A stretch of 64,000 nucleotides of DNA from Ensifer sp. LC163 (GTDB taxonomy: Bacteria; Pseudomonadota; Alphaproteobacteria; Rhizobiales; Rhizobiaceae), in NCBI RefSeq assembly GCF_001695855.1, contig NZ_MBSS01000067.1, positions 146,566 through 210,565 of the forward strand, given 5' to 3'. Positions within the stretch are counted from its first letter, which is position 1. The number at the start of each line of letters is the position of its first letter. Made by a program: the position numbers and the translations under genes. Positions 9,496-17,941 of the stretch are shown here, piece by piece. The notes beneath the pieces are model-generated. The model did no database searches. It had not been told where the DNA came from and saw only the letters and a list, made by a program, of their open reading frames with translations.

Positions 9496-9598
9496 CCCTA
9501 AAGCACATCGCGTATGAACGGGTTCATGCGATGTGCTTTAGGCCATTGTTCTCACGAATGTCGTTGTCCCGAAACCGCTGCGCACTTTCGGGCGACAT
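9496..9598. repeat. Double-hairpin dispersed repeat between cobM and cobL
   Basis: Two consecutive inverted repeats. The first (9496-9543) has 15-base arms CCTAAAGCACATCGC / GCGATGTGCTTTAGG around a smaller inner stem. The second (9558-9598) pairs ATGTCG with CGACAT and, inside, CCCGAAA with TTTCGGG. The core 'cccgaaaccgctgcgcac' is of the type found between many Rhizobiaceae genes. It ends three bases before the cobL stop. It could act as an mRNA 3'-end stabiliser or weak terminator for cobL, but no T-tract is present. Confidence 0.75.
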
Positions 9599-9601
9599 GC
9601 A

Positions 9602-10843
9602 TCAGGTCTTGGCCCAGGACCATTGCGTGACCGGCATCGCCGGCCGCCAGCCCGTCATGCCGCCGACCGGCGACGCCCGGGCGATGTCGATGCGGATCAG
9701 CGAGCCACCGAGCCGCGCATGCCGATTGAGCAGCACCGCTTCCATCTCGGTCGTCACGGCGTTGGCAACGAGCCGGCCGCCGCTGTCGAGCGCAGCGATG
9801 GCCGCGTCCATGACGCCAGGCTCGCTGCCGCCGCCACCGATGAAGATCGCATCGGGACGCGCCAAGCCCGAAAGCGCCGCCGGCGCCCTGCCCTCGACGA
9901 CGGTAAGACCGGGTACGCCGAACGCCTCGGCATTGCGGCCGACACGGGCCGCCCGCTCCGGCGAGGCCTCGATGGCGATCGCCCGCATGGCCGGATCGGC
10001 CAGCATCCATTCGATGCCGATCGAGCCCGAGCCGGCACCGATATCCCAGAGCAGCTCACCCTTGCGTGGCGCCAGCGCCGACAGGGTCAGTGCCCGCACC
10101 TCCCGCTTGGTGATCTGGCCGTCATGTTCGAACAGCGTATCATCGCGCCCGGCGGAAAGCGGTAGCACCCGCCCGCCCTGATCGGCGGCCACTTCGATGG
10201 CGCAGACGTTCAGCGGATGGACCAGACCGAGCATGAAACGCGAGGCAATCTGCGTGGTCACGCGTTCGCCGGCACCGCCCAGCGCCTCCAGAACCGTAAG
10301 TCGCGACTGACCGAAACCACTTGCCGCGAGCAGCTCGGCGAGCGCCTTCGGCCCCGCTCCATCCGAGGTCAGCGCAAGCACCCGGTTGCCCGGCTGCAGG
10401 TGTGGCCGCACCAGGTCTATCGGCCGGCCGTGCAGCGACACGAGCGTTGCCTCCTGCAGCGCCCAGCCCAGACGCGAGGCGGCAAGGCTGAAGGAGGAGG
10501 GAGCCGGAAGCGTGCGGATTTCAGTCGCCACAACACGGCGCGCAAGCGTGGCGCCGACGCCGAAGAAGAAGGGATCGCCCGAGGCGAGCACGACGACCGG
10601 GCTGCCGCGACGTGCGACGATCTCCTCGACAGAGCGGCCGAACGGGCTTTGCCAGACGCGGCCCTCGCCCTTTATCAGCGAGTGCGTCAGCTCCATGTGG
10701 CGGGCACCGCCGTAGACGACGGGCGCGGCAGCAATCAGCCGCTTGGCCTCGTCGCCGAGACCGGCTACACCATCCTCGCCTATGCCGATGATGGTCAACC
10801 AGGGGGAGACGATGGCCGGATCGCTGTTCGATACCTCAGCCAT
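9602..10843 (-). CDS. cobL: Precorrin-6Y C5,15-methyltransferase (decarboxylating) CobL
   Basis: Bifunctional enzyme converting precorrin-6B (dihydro-precorrin-6) to precorrin-8X by methylation at C-5 and C-15 and decarboxylation of the C-12 side chain. The N-terminal half is a CbiE/CobM-like methylase (IIGIGEDGVAGL, ASGDPFFFG). The C-terminal half is a CbiT-type Rossmann methylase/decarboxylase (LLWDIGAGSGSIGIEW). The 413-residue length is normal for the fusion. The start is taken at ATG 10843 (MAEVSNSDP), which agrees with the known CobL N-terminus and has GCGAGG upstream; a longer frame to 10918 exists. The 5' end overlaps the divergent cobK by 32 bases. Confidence 0.94.
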   Translation of the reverse strand: MAEVSNSDPAIVSPWLTIIGIGEDGVAGLGDEAKRLIAAAPVVYGGARHMELTHSLIKGEGRVWQSPFGRSVEEIVARRGSPVVVLASGDPFFFGVGATLARRVVATEIRTLPAPSSFSLAASRLGWALQEATLVSLHGRPIDLVRPHLQPGNRVLALTSDGAGPKALAELLAASGFGQSRLTVLEALGGAGERVTTQIASRFMLGLVHPLNVCAIEVAADQGGRVLPLSAGRDDTLFEHDGQITKREVRALTLSALAPRKGELLWDIGAGSGSIGIEWMLADPAMRAIAIEASPERAARVGRNAEAFGVPGLTVVEGRAPAALSGLARPDAIFIGGGGSEPGVMDAAIAALDSGGRLVANAVTTEMEAVLLNRHARLGGSLIRIDIARASPVGGMTGWRPAMPVTQWSWAKT

Positions 10844-11597
10844 GGAAAAACCTCGCATATTGATTCTCGGCGGGACGACCGAGGCGCGGGAGCTGGCGTC
10901 TCGCCTCGCCGACGACACCCGTTACGAAACCGCGATCTCGCTTGCCGGCCGCACGGCCGATCCGCGCCCGCAACCGGTCAAGACCCGCATCGGCGGTTTC
11001 GGCGGCGCCGAAGGGCTTGCGGCCTTCCTCAGCGCCGAACAGGTCACGCTGGTCGTCGACGCGACGCATCCCTTCGCCGCCCGGATTTCCCATAACGCCG
11101 CCACGGCGGCAAAGGCTGCGCAGGTGCGCCTGCTTGCCCTGCGCCGCCCGCAGTGGCAGGCGGAAGCCGGCGACAACTGGACTGGCGTCGGCAGCGTCGC
11201 GGAAGCCGTCATCGCACTTGGCGACGTCCCGCGCCGCGTCTTTCTCGCCATCGGCCGGCAGGAAGCCTTTCATTTCGAGGCAGCACAGCAGCACAGCTAC
11301 GTCATCCGCAGCGTTGACCCGGTGACGCCGCCCCTCAAGCTGCCGGATGCGACGGCGATTCTTGCCACCGGCCCGTTTGCCGAAACGGACGAGATCGAGC
11401 TGCTGAGGTCCCATCGCATCGACGTCATCGTCGCCAAGAACAGCGGCGGCAGCGCCACCTATGGAAAGATTGCGGCGGCCCGCAAGCTGGGGATCGCGGT
11501 GATCATGGTCGAGCGCCGCAAGCCCGCCGACGTGCCATCGGTCGGAGACTGCGATGCCGCGCTCGAACGCATCGATCAATGGCTGTCTCCCGCATAG
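10812..11597 (+). CDS. cobK: Precorrin-6A reductase CobK
   Basis: NADPH-dependent reductase of precorrin-6A. The 261-residue protein has the family N-terminus ILILGGTTEARELA and the conserved stretches DATHPFAARIS, FLAIGRQEAF and VAKNSGGSATYGKI. ATG 10812 (MAGSLFDTSAMEKPR) is chosen over ATG 10842 because a strong AGGGGGAG lies just upstream and the extended N-terminus is the one known from the Ensifer-lineage enzyme. It is the only plus-strand gene of the cob block. It overlaps cobL at its 5' end and cobJ (22 bases) at its 3' end. Confidence 0.95.
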   Translation: MAGSLFDTSAMEKPRILILGGTTEARELASRLADDTRYETAISLAGRTADPRPQPVKTRIGGFGGAEGLAAFLSAEQVTLVVDATHPFAARISHNAATAAKAAQVRLLALRRPQWQAEAGDNWTGVGSVAEAVIALGDVPRRVFLAIGRQEAFHFEAAQQHSYVIRSVDPVTPPLKLPDATAILATGPFAETDEIELLRSHRIDVIVAKNSGGSATYGKIAAARKLGIAVIMVERRKPADVPSVGDCDAALERIDQWLSPA

Positions 11598-12340
11598 AAG
11601 CGCGGCGTATAGACCAGATCCGGCTGGCCTTCGCGCGCAACGATGCGCGTCTCCGGCGAGCCGATGATGACGCAGGTCGCCATGTCGGCGCGGTTGGCAT
11701 CGGCCTCGCCGAGCGGCATGACGGCGATGCGCTCGTCCGGCCGGCCAGCGGCGCGGCCGAAGATCACGGGCACCGATGCCGGCAGCACCCCCCGCAGGAT
11801 CTCGAATGCCTCGCCAAGCTGCCAGGGCCGCGCCTTGCTGATCGGATTGTAGAGCGCGATCACCAACCCGGCTTCCGCCACCAGCTTCAGCCGCTTGGTG
11901 ATGATATCCCAGGGCTTCAGGTTGTCGGACAGCGAGATCGCGCAGAAATCGTGGCCAAGCGGCGCGCCGATACGCGCGGCAACAGCCAACATCGCGGTCA
12001 CGCCGGGCGTCACGACGAGATCGACCGCTTTCCATTCCGCCGGTCCCTTGTCGATCGCCTCGCAGACGGCAGCCGCCATGGCAAAGACACCGGGGTCGCC
12101 GCCCGAGACCATGCAGACCTTGGCACCGGCCGCAGCGCGCGTCAGCGCCGCCTGCGCGCGGTCAAGTTCCTCGCGATTGTCCGAAGCGATGCGGATCTGG
12201 TCAGGCCTGAGGTTCAGGCGATCGAGATAAGGAATGTAGCCGAAGAATTCCTGCGCCTGCGAGACCGCCTCAGCGGTCTCCGGCGTCATCTGCGCGGCAT
12301 TGCCGGGGCCGGTACCGACGACATAGAGCGTGCCGCTCAT
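11576..12340 (-). CDS. cobJ: Precorrin-3B C17-methyltransferase CobJ
   Basis: Catalyses ring contraction and C-17 methylation of precorrin-3B to precorrin-4 in the aerobic corrin pathway. The 254-residue length equals the known enzyme. SAM-binding motifs are VVGTGPGNAAQMTPE at the N-terminus and VSGGDPGVFAMA near residue 85. ATG 12340 is chosen because GGAGGG precedes it by about eight bases and it overlaps the cobI stop as ATGA. The 3' end overlaps the convergent cobK by 22 bases. Part of the minus-strand operon cobF/G-H-I-J. Confidence 0.95.
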   Translation of the reverse strand: MSGTLYVVGTGPGNAAQMTPETAEAVSQAQEFFGYIPYLDRLNLRPDQIRIASDNREELDRAQAALTRAAAGAKVCMVSGGDPGVFAMAAAVCEAIDKGPAEWKAVDLVVTPGVTAMLAVAARIGAPLGHDFCAISLSDNLKPWDIITKRLKLVAEAGLVIALYNPISKARPWQLGEAFEILRGVLPASVPVIFGRAAGRPDERIAVMPLGEADANRADMATCVIIGSPETRIVAREGQPDLVYTPRFYAGDSH

Positions 12341-13074
12341 GGCCTGTCCCTCCATCCAGGAACGAGCACGAGCGAGAAGTAAGGCGCCTCGTCATCGGGC
12401 TTTTCCGCAAGTGCTGTCATCGCCGCGTTCCTCATCGTGCCGCGCTCCACATAGACGGCCTGGTCGAGCCGGCCGGAGGCGGCAAGCGCCCGGCGGATCT
12501 TCGGCAGGTTGCGCCCGACCTTCATGATGACGGCGGCCTCGGTATCGGCAAGACGTCGTCCAAGTTCGCCTTCCGCCATGGTGCCCGGCAGCACCGACAG
12601 GACATCGTCGCCCTGGACCAGCGGCAGGCCTGCGAGCGACCAGCAGCCAGACATGGCGGTGATGCCGGGGATGACCTCGACCGGGAAGCGGCCGGCAAGC
12701 CGCACATGCAGGTGCATGTAGGAGCCGTAGAACAGCGGATCGCCCTCGCTCAGCACCGCGACGGTCCGACCGGCTTCGAGATGGCTGGCGACCGCATCGG
12801 CGGACGCGTTATAGAAGTCGGTGATCTGGCTCTTGTAGGCGCCATCGTCTTTGTCGATCTCGGTGGTGACGGGATAGTAGAGCGGCAGCTCGACGAGACC
12901 CGGCTTCAACAGCCCCTCGACGACGGCGCGGCCATTGCCGCTGCGGCCCGCCTTGGCAAAATAGGCGAGCACATCCGCCTCGCCCAAGGCCCTGACGGCC
13001 TTGACCGTCAGCAGCTCCGGATCGCCGGGGCCTGTGCCGACGCCGATCAACCGGCCCTTGGCCGCCCCGCTCAC
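12337..13074 (-). CDS. cobI: Precorrin-2 C20-methyltransferase CobI
   Basis: First committed methylation of the cobalamin branch: precorrin-2 to precorrin-3A at C-20, which draws flux away from siroheme. The 245-residue protein has the family motifs GVGTGPGDPELLTVKAV and SEGDPLFYGSYMHL. The start is GTG at 13074 in a GTGA overlap with the end of cobH, and the stop overlaps the cobJ start, so translation of the three genes is coupled. Confidence 0.95.
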   Translation of the reverse strand: MSGAAKGRLIGVGTGPGDPELLTVKAVRALGEADVLAYFAKAGRSGNGRAVVEGLLKPGLVELPLYYPVTTEIDKDDGAYKSQITDFYNASADAVASHLEAGRTVAVLSEGDPLFYGSYMHLHVRLAGRFPVEVIPGITAMSGCWSLAGLPLVQGDDVLSVLPGTMAEGELGRRLADTEAAVIMKVGRNLPKIRRALAASGRLDQAVYVERGTMRNAAMTALAEKPDDEAPYFSLVLVPGWRDRP

Positions 13075-13703
13075 AGGCCCGGCCTCGCGAGCGAATTGAG
13101 CGCGGCGGCCGTCATGGCGCTGCCGCCGAGGCGGCCGCGCACGATGGCGAAGGGCACACCATAGGAGTTCTCGGCCAGGGCATCCTTCGATTCCGCCGCG
13201 CCGACGAAGCCGACCGGCATGCCGATGATCGCTGCCGGCTTCGGTGCGCCATCGCGCAGCATTTCGAGCAGATAGAAAAGCGCTGTCGGCGCATTGCCGA
13301 TCGCAACGACGGAGCCTGCCATATGCTCGCCCCAGAGCTTCAGCGCCGCGGCCGATCGCGTATTGCCGATCTCGGCCGCCAGTTCCGCCGTGCGCGGATC
13401 GCGAAGCGTGCAGATCACCTCATTGCCGGCCGGCAGGCGCGCGCGCGTGACCCCCCGCGCCACCATCTCGGCGTCGCACAGGATCGGTGCGCCGTTCTTC
13501 AGGGCGCCACGGGCAGCGGCGACGAAATCGGGAGAGAACACGAACTGCTTCGACGCCTCGACGAGGCCGCAGGCATGCACCATGCGCACCGCGAGATCGG
13601 CTTCTTCCTCGGAGAAGGCGGAAAGGTCGGCTTCTGCCCGAATGATGGCGAAGGAACGCTCATAGATGGCGTTGCCATCCCGGATGTAGTCATACTCAGG
13701 CAT
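13071..13703 (-). CDS. cobH: Precorrin-8X methylmutase CobH
   Basis: Moves the C-11 methyl of precorrin-8X to C-12 to give hydrogenobyrinate. The 210-residue length matches CobH. Conserved stretches include the catalytic-His region MVHACGLVE and GNAPTALFYLLE, plus GMPVGFVGAAESK. ATG 13703 lies two bases from the cobG stop, so cobG and cobH are coupled. Order and strand agree with the classical cobF-to-cobM cluster. Confidence 0.95.
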   Translation of the reverse strand: MPEYDYIRDGNAIYERSFAIIRAEADLSAFSEEEADLAVRMVHACGLVEASKQFVFSPDFVAAARGALKNGAPILCDAEMVARGVTRARLPAGNEVICTLRDPRTAELAAEIGNTRSAAALKLWGEHMAGSVVAIGNAPTALFYLLEMLRDGAPKPAAIIGMPVGFVGAAESKDALAENSYGVPFAIVRGRLGGSAMTAAALNSLARPGL

Positions 13704-13705
13704 TT

Positions 13706-15079
13706 CTATCCCTGTTCGAACGCAGCCGAGACGCGCGCGGCACCCAGCCGTGTAAGACAGGACCGCGCCGATTCGCCAGCGTCTTTGTTTTCCCGCACCA
13801 GGCCGGCCAGCCGTTCCAGCGCGGATTTCATTCCATTTTCATCGGTGTAGGCATTCGCGCCATCCTTGGCCGCCCCATTTACGACAAGCGCATATCCTGA
13901 TGGCGCACCCACCAGCGTCAATGCCGACGCCCTGGGGCGGGCGCAACCCTTGACGCAACCGGAGAGATGCACCGTCAGCGAGCCGTCGAGCAGATCCGGC
14001 ACCGTCTCCACCCATAGCCGCGCCATCGCCTTCGTGTCCATCCATGCGGAAGCGCAGCCGGTGCTGCCGGCGCAGGTGGCGATGTGGTTTCGCGGGTCAT
14101 CCGCTGCGATGCGAAGGCCCTGCGCTACGGCCAGACGCTGGACCATTGCGGCCGCTTCCCGCTCAAGGCCCAGCACGAAAAAACCGTGACCGGGCGTGAG
14201 CCGAATTTCGCGCGCCCCAAGCGCGCTTGCCTGCTGGAGAAAGGCGATGAGGCTGACGGCATCGATCTGGGCAAAGGCGAGCCCGAGGCCAAGGACGGTG
14301 CCAGCCGAACCGAGATCATGGATGCCGACAACCGGAGACGGCGGGGCAAAAGCTGCAGGGATGTCGATACCCACGGCAGCCGGCGGACAGAGCGCTTGCA
14401 CTGCATCGATGTCGAGATCCCGGCCGCGCGCGGCCGGCCCGGTGTTGGTCAACGCTTCCAGAATCCGGATAACGACCGGCACGACCGCCGCGGTTCGAAG
14501 CGCATAAATGGGCTTCGCCGTCGCCGCCGTTCCGGCAAGGGAGAGATTCCACCAGATTTCCTCGCCGCGCCCAAAAGCTTGCAGGCGAAGATCGGCAATC
14601 ATTTCGCCAAGGTGGAACCGACCGCCGCCATCGACGACGATGGCAAGCTTCGGCGCCAGCCGAAAAGCAGCGCCCTGTGCGGCGATCTCCGCGCGTAGCG
14701 CAGCGGCGACAATCCGAGGGTCGGTGATTTCTTCTGGGTCGATGCCGGCAAGCGGCGGCGTCTCGATCGCGACGCCATCGGGAACTGTGATTGCCGCTTC
14801 GCCGATCGCCTCGGCAAGCCCCGGAACGCTCAGTGCCGTCAGCCCGCGGACCTGCAGGTTGCCGCGCGCGGTAATTTCCAGGACGCCGTTGCCGAAACGC
14901 CGGGCGGCCGCCGCAACGGCCGAGAACTGAGCAAGCGTCAGGCTGCCGTCGAGCGGCCGCAGACGCACCAGCAGGCCATCGCCGGTCGGCATCGGTGCGA
15001 CAAGCGACGGGCAGGCACCCCGACGCATCGATGCGGCGGCATCAGTTGTTTCCGGTGTCGGCACGGCGCAACTGGTCAT
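13706..15079 (-). CDS. cobG: Precorrin-3B synthase CobG
   Basis: Oxygen-dependent monooxygenase that converts precorrin-3A to precorrin-3B, the hallmark of the aerobic pathway. It belongs to the siroheme nitrite/sulfite-reductase fold. The C-terminal half holds the [4Fe-4S] cysteine pattern CAGSTGC ... LSGCVKGC. The start at ATG 15079 (MTSCAVPTPETTD) gives 457 residues, the expected length; a longer frame to 15208 exists, and the ribosome-binding site is weak either way. Separated from cobF by about 135 bases with no B12 box, so I do not call a cobalamin riboswitch. Confidence 0.92.
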   Translation of the reverse strand: MTSCAVPTPETTDAAASMRRGACPSLVAPMPTGDGLLVRLRPLDGSLTLAQFSAVAAAARRFGNGVLEITARGNLQVRGLTALSVPGLAEAIGEAAITVPDGVAIETPPLAGIDPEEITDPRIVAAALRAEIAAQGAAFRLAPKLAIVVDGGGRFHLGEMIADLRLQAFGRGEEIWWNLSLAGTAATAKPIYALRTAAVVPVVIRILEALTNTGPAARGRDLDIDAVQALCPPAAVGIDIPAAFAPPSPVVGIHDLGSAGTVLGLGLAFAQIDAVSLIAFLQQASALGAREIRLTPGHGFFVLGLEREAAAMVQRLAVAQGLRIAADDPRNHIATCAGSTGCASAWMDTKAMARLWVETVPDLLDGSLTVHLSGCVKGCARPRASALTLVGAPSGYALVVNGAAKDGANAYTDENGMKSALERLAGLVRENKDAGESARSCLTRLGAARVSAAFEQG

Positions 15080-15214
15080 AGGCTTGTCTCGGTCGCTTCT
15101 GGCGCTCGCTCTCTCAGCGGGGCATTTTTCACCAGACGCTATAGCACAGCCACCGACGTTGAGAGAGATCAAAGACGACGGGAAAAAGCCTGGCGAAAGC
15201 AAGCGCAACGGCGC

Positions 15215-15985
15215 CTATTCCTCGAAATCGGCACCCTTGCGCAGGAGGTAGATATCCATGATCCACCCCATGCGCTCCCGCTCCCGAGCACGCGTTGCCA
15301 GGATCTCGTCCTTGACGTCGGCAAGGCGGCCGGAGATGACGATTTCGTCAGCCGTTCCGAGATAGGCGCCCCAGTAGATCTCGGCATCGGGATCGTCGAT
15401 CCGCTGGAATGCCTGCTCGCCGTCGAGCATGACGACCGAGGTCTGGCTGCGCTCGGGAAAACTTTCCGCAAGCCGGCGACCGGTGGTGATCTCGACCGGC
15501 TTGCCGACGAGGTTCAGCGGAATACGATGGCTGGCGCAGAGCGCCTGCAGGCTGGTGATCCCCGGAAGAACGTCATAGTCGAACGCGACCTTGCCGCGCG
15601 CCTTCACCCGCTCGACGATGCGGATGGTGCTGTCGTAGAGCATCGGATCGCCCCAGACGAGAAAGGCGCCGATTCCGTCTTCGCCCAGTTCCCCGTCGAT
15701 CAGGCGCTCGTAGATTTCGGCGATGCAGCCGTGCCAGTCGTCAACGCTGCCGTCATAGCTGACGCCCTCGGTGCGCCGGACGGGCACGGCAAACTCGACG
15801 GTACGGCTGTCGGCGCGCGTGACGTAGCGTGCGCAGATTTCGCGGCGCACCTCCGCAAGCTCGGTCTTCTTCTCGCCCTTGGTCGGGATGAACAGCACGT
15901 CGGCGCGGTTGAGCGCGTTGATCGCCTGTACGGTCATGTGCTCGGGATTGCCGGAGCCGATGCCGATGATCAGAAGTTTCCGCAT
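15215..15985 (-). CDS. cobF: Precorrin-6A synthase (deacetylating) CobF
   Basis: Methylates precorrin-5 at C-1 and extrudes acetate, giving precorrin-6A; found only in the aerobic pathway. The 256-residue protein starts MRKLLIIGIGSGNPEHMTVQ (SAM loop) and has the second motif FLVWGDPMLYDSTIRI. AAGG lies about ten bases upstream of the ATG. With cobG, H, I, J, K, L and M this completes the eight-gene block known from 'Pseudomonas denitrificans'. Genes for cobalt chelation (cobN, S, T) and the lower loop are not in this window. Confidence 0.95.
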   Translation of the reverse strand: MRKLLIIGIGSGNPEHMTVQAINALNRADVLFIPTKGEKKTELAEVRREICARYVTRADSRTVEFAVPVRRTEGVSYDGSVDDWHGCIAEIYERLIDGELGEDGIGAFLVWGDPMLYDSTIRIVERVKARGKVAFDYDVLPGITSLQALCASHRIPLNLVGKPVEITTGRRLAESFPERSQTSVVMLDGEQAFQRIDDPDAEIYWGAYLGTADEIVISGRLADVKDEILATRARERERMGWIMDIYLLRKGADFEE

Positions 15986-16011
15986 GCGCGCGCCCTTGCC
16001 GGTAGATCAAA

Positions 16012-16060
16012 GTGTTACAGCGACCTTTGTGCGCCTGAACAGGCGCGCGACGCTGTCGTG
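16012..16060. repeat. Palindromic repeat, copy A
   Basis: Arms ACAGCG (16017-16022) and CGCTGT (16051-16056) enclose a GC-rich imperfect stem. The segment 'ttacagcgacctttg' recurs in inverted orientation at 53787-53801, where the same outer palindrome is present. It lies between cobF and ung. I interpret both as members of one rhizobial dispersed repeat family. Confidence 0.65.
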
Positions 16061-16141
16061 TCTTTGGCGGATCGCCGATTGAGACGCAAGACCCGCCGGC
16101 GACAGCGACGCAGCCGCCAGCGCCATTGCTTGCCGAGACGC

Positions 16142-16840
16142 TCAAGACGCCTCCGGATTTTCGGGTAATGTCCAGTCGATCGGCGCGAAGCCTTTCGAGG
16201 CGAGGAAGGCGTTCGCCTGGGAAAAATGCCGGCAGCCGAGAAAGCCGGAATGCGCCGAGAGCGGCGAGGGATGCGGCGCCCGCAGCACGAGATGGCGCGA
16301 GCGGTCGACGAAGGCGGCCTTCTTCTGCGCGTAGGAGCCCCACAGCAGAAACACCACCGGATGATCGGCCTCGTTGACGGCGCGGATGATCGCATCGGTG
16401 AAGCGCTCCCAGCCCCGCCCCTGATGTGACGCCGCCTGCCCGCGCTCGACCGTCAGCACGCTGTTGAGCAGCAGCACGCCCTGCTTCGCCCAGCTTTCGA
16501 GAAAGCCGTGACGGGCCGGCGCAATGCCGAGGTCGGTGTTCAGCTCCTTGTAGATATTGACGAGCGAGGGCGGCGTCCGCACACCCGGACGCACGCTGAA
16601 GCAGAGCCCGTGCGCCTGGCCGTCGCCGTGATAGGGATCCTGTCCGAGGATGACGACGCGCACCTTGTCGAGCGGCGTCAGGTCGAGCGCCCGAAAATAC
16701 TCGGGCCCTCGCGGAAAGATCTGCCGTCCTTCGTTGCGGGCACTGAGCAGGAACTGCTTGAGTTCGCCCATATACGGGCTGGAAAATTCCGGCTCCAATG
16801 CCGCCTTCCACGTCTCTTCGAGCTTTACTGCCGTTTCCAT
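16142..16840 (-). CDS. ung: Uracil-DNA glycosylase
   Basis: Base-excision repair enzyme that removes uracil from DNA, family 1 (UNG). Motifs: the water-activating loop [34 protein letters not shown] and the DNA-intercalation loop [11 protein letters not shown]. At 232 residues it is full length. ATG 16840 (METAVKLEE) is chosen because GGAGG stands five bases before it; an in-frame ATG at 16861 lacks one. A single gene between the cob and mod blocks. Confidence 0.95.
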   Translation of the reverse strand: METAVKLEETWKAALEPEFSSPYMGELKQFLLSARNEGRQIFPRGPEYFRALDLTPLDKVRVVILGQDPYHGDGQAHGLCFSVRPGVRTPPSLVNIYKELNTDLGIAPARHGFLESWAKQGVLLLNSVLTVERGQAASHQGRGWERFTDAIIRAVNEADHPVVFLLWGSYAQKKAAFVDRSRHLVLRAPHPSPLSAHSGFLGCRHFSQANAFLASKGFAPIDWTLPENPEAS

Positions 16841-16964
16841 CACGCCTCCGGTCCGTTTCATCCGCTTGCCGCCCCGGAATTTAGAGCGATAGCCCGCAGC
16901 CGCAAGCGCTAACCGCGCGGCCAGCCGCTTGCTTCACGGCTTTTACTAGCGCTTTCCAACAGCA

Positions 16965-16984
16965 TTGTATTTCAATGGATACAA
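16965..16984 (+). promoter_or_regulatory. Candidate modA promoter element (short palindrome)
   Basis: TTGTAT and ATACAA form a 6-8-6 inverted repeat 20 bases upstream of the Mo-box. TTGTAT could serve as a poor -35, with TAATCA 18 bases further on as the -10 (16989-16994). The Mo-box would then lie just downstream of the start of transcription. Low confidence. Confidence 0.35.
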
Positions 16985-17004
16985 CGCTAATCAGGAGGAG
17001 ATAT

Positions 17005-17028
17005 CGTTATATCCTAAGAAATATCACG
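17005..17028 (+). promoter_or_regulatory. ModE-type molybdate operator (Mo-box) upstream of modA
   Basis: Inverted repeat CGTTATAT - eight bases - ATATCACG, matching the known ModE half-site CGTTATAT / ATATAACG at 15 of 16 positions. It sits 19 bases upstream of the modA start codon, where bound molybdate-ModE would block transcription or initiation. The likely binding protein is encoded three kilobases away at 19688-20086. Confidence 0.8.
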
Positions 17029-17046
17029 AACTTGGTGGAGGCAAGA

Positions 17047-17841
17047 ATGATGAAACAACGCAGACAATGGCTGAAGGGGCTGGTGCTCGCCCTTGGCGTC
17101 GCCTGGGCCGGCGCGACCTTCGCGCCGAGCGCCGCCATGGCCGAGGACAAGGTAACGGTGTTTGCCGCCGCGAGCCTGAAGAACGCGCTCGATGCGATCA
17201 ACGCCGAGTGGCAGAAGGAAAGCGGCAAGGAAACCACCGTTTCCTATGCGGCCAGCTCCGCGCTCGCCAAGCAGGTGGAACAGGGCGCTCCGGCCGACGT
17301 CTTCATCTCCGCCGACCTCGCCTGGATGGACTACCTGGCGGAGAAGAAACTGATCAAGGACGACACCCGCTCGGACCTGCTCGGCAACCGCATCGTTCTC
17401 GTCTCGGGCAAGGCAGACGCGCAGCCGGTCGAGATCAAGCAGGGCTTCGATCTCGCGGCACTTGTCGGCGACGGCCGCCTGGCGATGGGCGCCGTCGATT
17501 CCGTGCCGGCCGGCAAATACGGCAAGGCAGCCCTTGAAAAGCTCGGCGTCTGGTCGAGCGTCGAACAGAAGATTGCAGGCGTCGAAAGCGTGCGTGCCGC
17601 GCTGCTGCTCGTTTCGCGCGGCGAAGCGCCCTACGGCATCGTCTACCAGACCGACGCTGCAGCCGATCCGGGCGTCAAGGTCGTCGGAACCTTCCCCGAG
17701 GACAGCCATCCGCCGATCATCTATCCGATCGCAATCACCGCGGACAGCAAGAGCGCCGATGCTGCCGCCTATGTCGACTTCATCAAGTCCGACAAGGCAG
17801 CACCGCTCTTCGAAAAGCAGGGTTTCATCATCCTGAAATAA
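17047..17841 (+). CDS. modA: Molybdate ABC transporter substrate-binding protein ModA
   Basis: Periplasmic molybdate/tungstate-binding protein. It has a signal peptide (MMKQRRQWLKGLVLALGVA ... AMA-ED), then the ModA signature VTVFAAASLKNALDAI and the ligand-loop residues SYAASSALAKQVEQGAPADVF. At 264 residues it is full length. ATG 17047 has GGAGG five bases upstream; the longer frame from 16975 runs through the Mo-box and is rejected. First gene of modABC, about 100 bases before modB. Confidence 0.95.
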   Translation: MMKQRRQWLKGLVLALGVAWAGATFAPSAAMAEDKVTVFAAASLKNALDAINAEWQKESGKETTVSYAASSALAKQVEQGAPADVFISADLAWMDYLAEKKLIKDDTRSDLLGNRIVLVSGKADAQPVEIKQGFDLAALVGDGRLAMGAVDSVPAGKYGKAALEKLGVWSSVEQKIAGVESVRAALLLVSRGEAPYGIVYQTDAAADPGVKVVGTFPEDSHPPIIYPIAITADSKSADAAAYVDFIKSDKAAPLFEKQGFIILK

Positions 17842-17941
17842 CAGCGGCCGCCTGTCCAGAGACGGGCGAAGCATCTATCGTTCTCCCGCGCCATGCGGAC
17901 GACACGCGGCGCGGGACAATTCGACCGGGAGTGGGACGACT

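Noticed and set aside
9496..9598. CRISPR-like array
   Set aside because: Only two unrelated palindromes, no repeat-spacer periodicity, and no cas genes anywhere in the window.
15080..15214. Cobalamin riboswitch before cobG/cobF
   Set aside because: I looked for the B12 box and its surrounding stems here and upstream of cobM and cobF on the coding strand and found none.
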